Source of the DNA: Bacteroides sp. UBA7333
GTDB taxonomy: Bacteria > Bacteroidota > Bacteroidia > Bacteroidales > Bacteroidaceae
Length of the DNA: 8,354 nt
NCBI GenBank assembly: GCA_002471195.1
Contig: DKPN01000035.1
Location: forward strand, 1 to 8,354
Reading direction: 5' to 3'
Shown one piece after another: positions 1 to 5,885 of the stretch (within the stretch, counting starts at the first letter, position 1; each line of letters opens with the position of its first letter). The notes under the pieces are model-generated. The model ran no database searches. It saw nothing but the letters and a program-made list of their open reading frames with translations, and was not told the origin of the DNA. The position numbers and the translations under genes are program-made.

Positions 1-173
1 TTGTTCATCGCAATTACAGTACCGTCAACTACCTCACGGTCGTTAACTTTGTTTAAAGTACCGTCATAAGCTTTCCCAAGTTCTTCTTGGCTTACTGGTG
101 CAAGAGATTCACCTTTTTCATAAGCATCCCAGTTGAAATCTTCAATAGGAGCAATGTTTTTTAAATTTTCCAT
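1..173 (-). CDS. rpsA: 30S ribosomal protein S1, N-terminal part (cut by window edge)
   Basis: S1 is the large RNA-binding protein of the small ribosomal subunit, made of repeated S1 (OB-fold) domains, and helps mRNA bind the ribosome. Only about the first 57 residues are present; the gene runs off the left edge. The protein begins MENLKNIAPIEDFNWDAYEK and continues with a VNDREVVDGTVIAMN segment, where the first S1 domain starts. This acidic N-terminus with the DFNWDA element is typical of Bacteroidota RpsA. I chose the ATG at 173-171 because family members begin at MENLKN. A second in-frame ATG at 212-210 would add 13 residues (MSHLIKVLRTNLL) and cannot be excluded. No Shine-Dalgarno sequence is visible, as is usual in this phylum. 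A good promoter lies just upstream, so the gene is probably transcribed independently of its upstream neighbour. Confidence 0.93.
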   Translation of the reverse strand, partial: MENLKNIAPIEDFNWDAYEKGESLAPVSQEELGKAYDGTLNKVNDREVVDGTVIAMN

Positions 174-233
174 TAATAAATTTGTTCTTAATACTTTAAT
201 TAAGTGAGACATTATATTATCTATAATCGGCCG

Positions 234-263
234 CAAAGATAGTATTAAATTATGATTACCAAA
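234..263 (-). promoter_or_regulatory. Bacteroidota-type promoter of rpsA
   Basis: Read on the minus strand, TTTG (263-260) is followed after 18 nt by TATCTTTG (241-234). These fit the Bacteroides -33 TTTG and -7 TAnnTTTG elements. Transcription would start near 227, giving a leader of about 54 nt to the ATG at 173, or only about 15 nt to the alternative ATG at 212. The match is by eye; no start site has been mapped. Confidence 0.72.
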
Positions 264-367
264 AGAAAAGAAGAAAAATTATTGATATAATATTGGTTAA
301 TATTCAGTCATTTAGACATTTCTTCCTGACCTTGTAGTACAAAACGTTTAATTAGAGATCGAGCTTA

Positions 368-2557
368 TCAACGATTAAACAACTCAAAGGTAAATTTACA
401 CCCTATTTCATTATATATCCAGTTAGCAAATCCAACAAAAACCCCAAAATCAAAGATATGTGTTCCAATACCATATCCTAACTCAAAATAGGGGTTCAAG
501 TGAGGTACTACTAGTAAATTTAGATATATTCGTTCATTTTGTACATAACGTAAATATTTCATTAAATGTCGCATAAAAAGAAATGGAGCTTCATATGTGA
601 CATGTCCTCTCAGATATTTATCAGAGGAATTGTACCATCGACCATCCAATAATTGAAATACACCACCTATATCATCATTCCATCCATGAGGTAAGTTACT
701 ACGTGTAAAATTAGAGAAATCAACAAAATACATTTCTTTTTGATTGGTAAAAAAACCAAATCCAACACGATAAAACAAGCTCCGCATCAGATTTAAATTT
801 ATTTTATGCTGGAGATCAAACTCAATCTTTTCATACTGACCTCGACTACCAAACACTCCCCTAATAGCACGTTCATATTGAAACGAAGCAGTTGGAAACT
901 TAGAATATAAATTCACTTTACGATTACCATTCATATAATAATATTGATAAGGCGTCCAACTCAACTTTATATTCGGAGCAAAACTAATATATGAATTACG
1001 AACTTTTGATATAACATCGGGCGGCAATTCATATGATGGATCTAATATTTCTAAATTTGTCTTTTTAATGGGAGTGCGTCTATGAACATATAATCCAACC
1101 TCAACATTTACACCATTCACAACTTCTATACTGTGGCGTATATTAAAAAATAAATCTTTAAAATAATCCAGATGAATTTGATTAAAATCAAAAACGCTAT
1201 CTGGAATAGCCTTTAAGTCGTCCAAAACATCGCTACTATATATTCTATTGCCATTACCGAAATTCAGATGAACTGTTGCCTGTTTTTGTGGCCAATAATC
1301 AAAATTTGAATAGACAGACCAATAAAACTCTTTACGCGTAAAGTTATATCCTATACGAGGTCTGATTCTTAACAGTTTATCACCTACAAAAAGTCTATTA
1401 AATCTAAAATCTTGTCGCCATGAAAAACCGTTGCTTTTACTATAACTCAACAACAAAGGATTAATGATGGGCGAGCATCGTACATCACCTATATTATTTA
1501 AGTTGATTTTTATATCCGTCAATAAAAAATCACCAACGCTTCCCCATAATGCCTTATTTTTTTTATGTGGAATATATTGAATCGTATCCTTCCCCGAAGC
1601 ATAATCAATATATAATTGCCTCTCTTTTTCAGAAAGCGGTATAGGTCGTATTGAATCAAAATAAGCACTATCTCCTCTAAATTCATCCTTATTACATTGA
1701 AGAATATACGATTCAGATAAATCATAAGAATGTTGAGAAATCTTTTTTTTAGGAATATCAATTATCTCTTCAATATTATCATAATCTAAAGAGGCCAAAT
1801 AACTACCGTCAACTTTATTTCCAAGAAAAGCAAAATAGGCATTCAATTCATATCGAATGGGGAGCAATTCATCCGCTGCACCGACATCTCCCATAATAAT
1901 ATAGTTTTCGAATTTCACAAAATCAGTCCGACCAAATAGGCGAATTTCGCGAATGCTCCAAGAGTGGGAACTAACAACCATCCACCCACCTACTAATTGA
2001 TCGCTTTTGGTTTTGGGAATAAAACGAACTTTGTATGATATTGTACTATCTTCAACAAAAGTCGAATCAAGTTTATACTGATAATATCTTCGAGCATTCT
2101 TTGCTAAAGGAGAAAGAATCTTATTGTATAATAATGTGGAAGAATATATATTTACATGGAAATATTCAAGCATCGTAGACTGGAATCTATTGCCATAAGT
2201 GGTTCCATACGATGCCAGAATCTGTTGATCATAAATATTAGGCGCAGTATAATGAAGCTCATTAAATGATTCAAAGATATAATCGCGTACATTCTTTTTT
2301 AAATGAAACATTTTGGGAATATATCTTAATCCAAAATTTTTCTTAGGAATATTCATTTTACCTTTTATATATAGCTTTGCATTGTAACTGCTAATTTTTT
2401 TTGCATATATTGGTGAAGAAGATATCACATTATTAATAATAGTATCAACAAGGTTCTTCTTCTCCACCTCAGGTTGAAGAGAAGAAGAATCTGCTTTAAG
2501 AATGTGTATATTGAATATAAAAAGCAGAACGAGCCCTATAATCTTGATTAGTTTCAA
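368..2557 (-). CDS. DUF5686-family outer-membrane protein, without the usual N-terminal carboxypeptidase-regulatory-like domain
   Basis: This 729-residue exported protein is recognised from overall pattern as DUF5686, a family of predicted Bacteroidota outer-membrane proteins with no established function. Residues 1-22 form a signal peptide: basic KLIK, then a hydrophobic GLVLLFIFNIHIL stretch. Residues 35-70 carry the family-like opening (VDTIINNVISSSPIYAKKIS, then YNAKLYIKGK). A central region around 190-345 includes the RPIPLSEKE and WGSVGDFLLTD segments. From about 355 to the end there are many alternating aromatic/polar strands, including LNPYFELGYGIGTHIF, and the protein ends in a strand (KFTFELFNR), as expected for a beta-barrel. 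Many family members begin with a CarboxypepD_reg-like domain of roughly 100 residues, which is missing here. The only start that keeps the signal peptide is TTG at 2557-2555, directly after an in-frame TAG; the first ATG is codon 68. It diverges from glnN and lies upstream of rpsA. The family call is fairly sure; the function is unknown. Confidence 0.8.
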   Translation of the reverse strand: MKLIKIIGLVLLFIFNIHILKADSSSLQPEVEKKNLVDTIINNVISSSPIYAKKISSYNAKLYIKGKMNIPKKNFGLRYIPKMFHLKKNVRDYIFESFNELHYTAPNIYDQQILASYGTTYGNRFQSTMLEYFHVNIYSSTLLYNKILSPLAKNARRYYQYKLDSTFVEDSTISYKVRFIPKTKSDQLVGGWMVVSSHSWSIREIRLFGRTDFVKFENYIIMGDVGAADELLPIRYELNAYFAFLGNKVDGSYLASLDYDNIEEIIDIPKKKISQHSYDLSESYILQCNKDEFRGDSAYFDSIRPIPLSEKERQLYIDYASGKDTIQYIPHKKNKALWGSVGDFLLTDIKINLNNIGDVRCSPIINPLLLSYSKSNGFSWRQDFRFNRLFVGDKLLRIRPRIGYNFTRKEFYWSVYSNFDYWPQKQATVHLNFGNGNRIYSSDVLDDLKAIPDSVFDFNQIHLDYFKDLFFNIRHSIEVVNGVNVEVGLYVHRRTPIKKTNLEILDPSYELPPDVISKVRNSYISFAPNIKLSWTPYQYYYMNGNRKVNLYSKFPTASFQYERAIRGVFGSRGQYEKIEFDLQHKINLNLMRSLFYRVGFGFFTNQKEMYFVDFSNFTRSNLPHGWNDDIGGVFQLLDGRWYNSSDKYLRGHVTYEAPFLFMRHLMKYLRYVQNERIYLNLLVVPHLNPYFELGYGIGTHIFDFGVFVGFANWIYNEIGCKFTFELFNR

Positions 2558-2579
2558 CTAATATGTATTAATATAATAA

Positions 2580-2587
2580 CAAATATA
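2580..2587 (-). promoter_or_regulatory. Possible -7 element for the DUF5686 gene
   Basis: On the minus strand TATATTTG (2587-2580) fits TAnnTTTG and lies about 22 nt before the TTG start. The nearest upstream TTTG is inside the palindrome at 2603-2612, only 16 nt away, shorter than the usual gap of about 19-20. In such AT-rich DNA a match of this kind can arise by chance. Confidence 0.35.
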
Positions 2588-2602
2588 ACTAAAAATTGTA
2601 TC

Positions 2603-2612
2603 ACAAATTTGT
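2603..2612. promoter_or_regulatory. Perfect palindrome ACAAATTTGT, candidate operator (copy 1)
   Basis: This is a perfect 10-bp palindrome in the divergent region. An identical copy lies at 5069-5078, before the Crp-family gene. It covers the place where the -33 element of the DUF5686 promoter should be, so a bound protein could block or replace RNA polymerase contact there. It is about 165 bp upstream of the presumed glnN transcription start. Binding is inferred. Confidence 0.4.
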
Positions 2613-2721
2613 TTTTTTATTTCACAGTACAGTTCACTAATACAGAAAAATACACATTTTTCGCAAAACACCCCCATTTTAAACACACAATACATCATTT
2701 TTTACACACTTTTCAAAAGAT

Positions 2722-2743
2722 TACCCCCTATTTCTATGGGGTA
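2722..2743. promoter_or_regulatory. Imperfect 22-bp palindrome over the glnN -33 region, candidate operator
   Basis: The arms TACCCC (2722-2727) and GGGGTA (2738-2743) are perfectly complementary, and TA (2729-2730) also pairs with TA (2735-2736) inside them. These C and G runs stand out in otherwise very AT-rich DNA. The element covers the expected -33 box of the glnN promoter, a position typical of a repressor or promoter-proximal activator. The binding protein is unknown. Confidence 0.45.
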
Positions 2744-2766
2744 TATCTAAAAATACACTACTTTTG
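2735..2766 (+). promoter_or_regulatory. Promoter of glnN
   Basis: TACTTTTG (2759-2766) matches the Bacteroides -7 consensus TAnnTTTG. Twenty nucleotides upstream is only a weak -33 match, TATG (2735-2738). Transcription would start near 2773, leaving a leader of about 25 nt with no Shine-Dalgarno sequence before the ATG at 2798. The weak -33 and its overlap with a palindrome suggest a regulated promoter. Confidence 0.6.
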
Positions 2767-2797
2767 CAGAAAATAAAACTATAGAATAGATATTATT

Positions 2798-4987
2798 ATG
2801 TCGAAAATGAGATTTTTTGCTCTTCAAGAATTATCTAACAGAAAAGAAGTTTCTGTTACACCTCCTTCAAACCGATTGACAGATTATTATGGTAGTCATG
2901 TATTTGATCGAAAAAAAATGCAAGAATATCTTCCTCGAGAAGCATATAAATCTGTGATTGATGCCATTGAAAAAGGCAGTCCTATCAGCAGAGAAATGGC
3001 CGACTTAATTGCCAATGGCATGAAAAACTGGGCTAAATCATTGAACGTAACTCATTATACACACTGGTTTCAACCGCTAACTGATGGAACAGCCGAAAAG
3101 CACGATGGTTTCATTGAATTTGGAGAAGATGGCGAAATCATTGAACGTTTTTCAGGAAAATTATTGATACAACAAGAGCCTGATGCTTCTTCATTTCCCA
3201 ATGGCGGAATTAGAAACACATTTGAAGCTCGCGGTTATACTGCATGGGACGTATCATCACCCGCTTTCGTTGTCGACAATACATTATGTATTCCAACCAT
3301 CTTCATATCATATACTGGCGATGCTTTAGACTATAAAACTCCTCTATTAAAAGCATTGGCAGCTGTCGATAAAGCTGCAACAGAAGTATGTCAATTGTTC
3401 GACAAAAATATCACAAGAGTCTTTGCTAATTTAGGATGGGAACAAGAATACTTTTTGGTAGACGCTTCATTATATAAAGCGCGTCCCGACCTATGTTTAA
3501 CGGGTCGTACCCTAATGGGACACTCATCAGCAAAAGACCAACAGTTGGAAGATCACTATTTTGGTTCAATTCCTCCACGCGTTACTGCATTCATGAAAGA
3601 GTTGGAAATCGAATGCCATAAATTAGGCATACCTGCCAAAACAAGACACAATGAGGTTGCTCCTAATCAATTTGAGTTGGCTCCGATATTTGAAAATGTA
3701 AATTTAGCCAACGACCACAATCAACTGGTGATGGATTTAATGAAAAGAATTGCACGCAAGCATCATTTTGAAGTATTGCTACACGAAAAACCATTTAGCG
3801 GTGTTAATGGCTCGGGCAAACATAATAACTGGTCGCTCATTACCGATACAGGTATTAATCTGTTTGCACCAGGAAAAAACCCAAAAGGCAATATGCTTTT
3901 TCTTACTTTCCTCGTAAATGTATTAATGATGGTTTACAAAAACCAAAACCTACTAAGAGCCTCTATTTCGAGTGCCGGCAATAGTCATCGTCTTGGAGCA
4001 AACGAAGCACCTCCTGCTATTTTATCAATTTTCTTAGGTAAGCAATTATCAGCCACACTCGATGAGATTGTTCGCCAGGTTGGCGATTCGAAGATGACTC
4101 CAGAAGAAAAAACGACTCTTAAACTAGGAATCGGACGTATACCGGAAATTCTTTTAGACACAACAGATAGAAATCGCACATCACCATTTGCATTTACCGG
4201 AAATCGTTTCGAATTCCGCGCAGCGGGTTCTTCATCAAACTGTGCAGCTGCGATGATTGCTATCAATGCAGCCATGGCCAATCAGCTGAATAAGTTCCGT
4301 GCCGAAGTTGAAAAACTAATGGATGAAGGTGTTGGAAAAGACGAAGCGATCTTCCGTATTTTAAAAGAAACTATTATTTCATCAGAAGCCATTCGTTTTG
4401 AAGGTGATGGATATTCGGAAGAGTGGAAAAACGAAGCAGAAAAAAGAGGCTTAACAAACATTTGTCATGTACCACAAGCTCTAACCCACTACATGGATGA
4501 ACAATCTAAATCTGTATTAATGGGCGAAAACGTTTTTTCGGAAACAGAATTAGCTTGTCGTCTTGAAGTCGAGTTAGAAAAGTACACAATGAAAGTACAA
4601 ATAGAAGGCCGCGTATTAGGTGATTTGGCTATCAACCACATCGTACCCACAGCTGTTACATATCAAAATCGTTTAATCGAAAACTTGCGTGGATTAAAAG
4701 AAATTTTCTCTGAAGAAGAGTATGAAGAACTAAGCAAAGATCGCAAAGAATTGATCAAAGAAATTTCACACAGAGTATCTTCCATTAAAACTTTAGTTAG
4801 AGAAATGATTGATGCTCGTAAAGTAGCCAATCAACTTGATAATTATCATGACAAAGCCTTTGCATACGAAGAAACAGTTCGCCCATATTATGATGAGATC
4901 CGCGATCATATCGATCATTTAGAATTAGAGATAGATGATGAAATATGGCCATTGCCGAAATACAGAGAGCTACTCTTCACTAAATAA
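2798..4987 (+). CDS. glnN: Glutamine synthetase type III
   Basis: This enzyme makes glutamine from glutamate and ammonium using ATP in the cytoplasm, the entry point of ammonium assimilation. At 729 residues it is far longer than type I or II enzymes (about 350-470) and matches GSIII, first described from Bacteroides fragilis as GlnN. A GSIII-specific N-terminal region occupies roughly residues 1-220. The catalytic core carries the metal-site motif GWEQEYFLVD (213-222), NEVAPNQFELAP (285-296), the glycine/histidine loop NGSGKHNNWS (337-346), AGNSHRLGANEAPPAI (393-408) and an arginine-rich stretch DRNRTSPFAF (457-466) running into NRFEFRAAGSSSN (469-481). From about 560 a helical, charged GSIII C-terminal domain follows. 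All expected motifs are present, so it should be active. The start is the first ATG (MSKMRFFALQ), typical of the family. It has its own promoter and is followed by a strong hairpin. Confidence 0.97.
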   Translation: MSKMRFFALQELSNRKEVSVTPPSNRLTDYYGSHVFDRKKMQEYLPREAYKSVIDAIEKGSPISREMADLIANGMKNWAKSLNVTHYTHWFQPLTDGTAEKHDGFIEFGEDGEIIERFSGKLLIQQEPDASSFPNGGIRNTFEARGYTAWDVSSPAFVVDNTLCIPTIFISYTGDALDYKTPLLKALAAVDKAATEVCQLFDKNITRVFANLGWEQEYFLVDASLYKARPDLCLTGRTLMGHSSAKDQQLEDHYFGSIPPRVTAFMKELEIECHKLGIPAKTRHNEVAPNQFELAPIFENVNLANDHNQLVMDLMKRIARKHHFEVLLHEKPFSGVNGSGKHNNWSLITDTGINLFAPGKNPKGNMLFLTFLVNVLMMVYKNQNLLRASISSAGNSHRLGANEAPPAILSIFLGKQLSATLDEIVRQVGDSKMTPEEKTTLKLGIGRIPEILLDTTDRNRTSPFAFTGNRFEFRAAGSSSNCAAAMIAINAAMANQLNKFRAEVEKLMDEGVGKDEAIFRILKETIISSEAIRFEGDGYSEEWKNEAEKRGLTNICHVPQALTHYMDEQSKSVLMGENVFSETELACRLEVELEKYTMKVQIEGRVLGDLAINHIVPTAVTYQNRLIENLRGLKEIFSEEEYEELSKDRKELIKEISHRVSSIKTLVREMIDARKVANQLDNYHDKAFAYEETVRPYYDEIRDHIDHLELEIDDEIWPLPKYRELLFTK

Positions 4988-4996
4988 ATAAAATAC

Positions 4997-5034
4997 AATA
5001 AATACCATTTGTCAAGCGGCAGATGGTATTTATT
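4997..5034 (+). terminator. Long hairpin after glnN, likely terminator
   Basis: AATAAATACCATTTGTC (4997-5013) pairs with the segment 5018-5034 around the loop AAGC. This gives a 17-bp stem with two G-U pairs and no mismatch, starting 9 nt after the glnN stop. The 3' arm ends in TTTATT and continues TATATAT rather than a clean U-run, so termination may be partial and some read-through into the regulator gene is possible. It could also act in mRNA 3'-end stability. Confidence 0.75.
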
Positions 5035-5068
5035 ATATATAGGTGGTACCGTCTGCTATCATGCGATT

Positions 5069-5078
5069 ACAAATTTGT
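5069..5078. promoter_or_regulatory. Perfect palindrome ACAAATTTGT, candidate operator (copy 2)
   Basis: This is identical to the palindrome at 2603-2612. It lies 69 bp before the ATG of the Crp-family gene, centred roughly 50 bp upstream of the presumed transcription start. That position could suit activation by a Crp-type dimer, possibly autoregulation. The site is seen in the sequence; the bound protein is a guess. Confidence 0.42.
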
Positions 5079-5110
5079 TACAATTCATTCATTTTTTCAT
5101 TTTTTCTTTT

Positions 5111-5118
5111 TACATTTG
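5111..5118 (+). promoter_or_regulatory. -7 element of the regulator gene promoter
   Basis: TACATTTG fits TAnnTTTG and lies 28 bp before the ATG. No TTTG or TTG is found at the expected -33 distance; that stretch is a T-rich run (5089-5110). The lack of a -33 box, together with the palindrome further upstream, suggests a promoter that needs an activator. Confidence 0.5.
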
Positions 5119-5146
5119 TGCTTTATAACACAGTTTTGCAGCACTC

Positions 5147-5848
5147 ATGGTAAAAACAAATGTGTCAGATATAGAAATATCTAAACAGATACCCGACATA
5201 TGGGCATCATTAAATGATGAGCAAAGAGTAATCTTAGCCAACAATTTCACCATTCAAAATTATAAGAAAAACGAAGTTATCTATTGTGAAGGTGAAACCC
5301 CAATCCATCTGATGTGTCTCATTAGTGGAAAAGTAAAAATATATAAAGATGGAGTTGGTGGAAGAAGCCAAATCATCCGAATGATTAAACCCAGTGAGTA
5401 TTTTGCTTATCGGGCTTTTTTTGCTAAAGAAGAATTTGTAACCACTGCTGCCGCTTTCGAACCTTCCGCCGTTGGATTAGTACCAATGGACATTATCACT
5501 CGACTCATTACCGAAAATAACAATCTCGCTATATTCTTTATCAAGCAATTATCTATCGATTTAGGTATTGCCGATGAACGAACTGTAAACTTAACTCAAA
5601 AGCATATTCGAGGACGTTTAGCCGAATCGCTATTGTTTTTAAAGGAAAGTTATGGTTTAGAAGAAGATGGATCAACGTTGAGCATATATCTTTCGCGAGA
5701 AGATTTGGCCAACTTATCCAACATGACCACATCCAACGCTATTCGTACATTATCAAATTTTGCTTCAGAACGTTTGATTACTATCGATGGTCGTAAATTA
5801 AGAATTATAGACGAAGACAAATTAAAGAAAATCAGCAAAATTGGCTAA
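5147..5848 (+). CDS. Crp/Fnr-family transcription regulator
   Basis: This is a 233-residue cytoplasmic DNA-binding protein of normal Crp/Fnr length. Residues about 22-120 form the cyclic-nucleotide-binding-like beta-roll (NYKKNEVIYCEGE, then LISGKVKIYKDG). A dimer helix spans about 122-150 (NNLAIFFIKQLSIDLGIADE). The C-terminal winged helix-turn-helix has LSREDLANLSNMTTSNAIRT (182-201), the recognition helix starting near T194-T195-S196, then the wing LITIDGRKLRIID. The phosphate-binding cassette is degenerate: residues 82-102 (PSEYFAYRAFF...EEFVTTAA) have V/T where E. coli CRP has the cAMP-contacting Arg-Ser. Only two cysteines (47, 57) occur, so an FNR-type iron-sulfur cluster is unlikely. 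Bacteroides thetaiotaomicron has a Crp-like carbohydrate master regulator (Cur/MalR, BT4338), which I believe also neighbours a glutamine synthetase gene; orthology is plausible but unproven. The hexosaminidase start lies 37 bp downstream, probably in the same transcript. Confidence 0.92.
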   Translation: MVKTNVSDIEISKQIPDIWASLNDEQRVILANNFTIQNYKKNEVIYCEGETPIHLMCLISGKVKIYKDGVGGRSQIIRMIKPSEYFAYRAFFAKEEFVTTAAAFEPSAVGLVPMDIITRLITENNNLAIFFIKQLSIDLGIADERTVNLTQKHIRGRLAESLLFLKESYGLEEDGSTLSIYLSREDLANLSNMTTSNAIRTLSNFASERLITIDGRKLRIIDEDKLKKISKIG

Positions 5849-5885
5849 TAGTAAATACATCAATAACTTAACACTTCCTACATTC

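Noticed and set aside
289..304. AATATT-GGTT-AATATT hairpin as terminator of the DUF5686 gene
   Set aside because: The stem has only six A-T pairs, lies over 60 nt past the stop, and such repeats are expected by chance in this AT-rich DNA.
332..342. TTGTA-G-TACAA inverted repeat between the DUF5686 gene and rpsA
   Set aside because: A single short copy; a one-base spacer cannot form a hairpin, and no second copy was seen to support an operator.
1519..1761. 80-codon minus-strand open frame inside the DUF5686 gene
   Set aside because: It is out of frame inside a long real gene with recognisable protein; its composition (I/L/R rich) is that of a shadow frame.
3985..4281. 98-codon minus-strand open frame inside glnN
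   Set aside because: It lies opposite the most conserved catalytic part of glnN; antisense shadow with no promoter or family resemblance.
368..4987. DUF5686 protein and glutamine synthetase both exactly 729 residues, as if duplicated
   Set aside because: The sequences are unrelated; the equal length is coincidence.
5841..5885. Upstream extension of the hexosaminidase frame to a TTG overlapping the regulator stop codon
   Set aside because: It would put 15 residues before a clear lipoprotein signal peptide; the ATG at 5886 gives a proper signal and lipobox.
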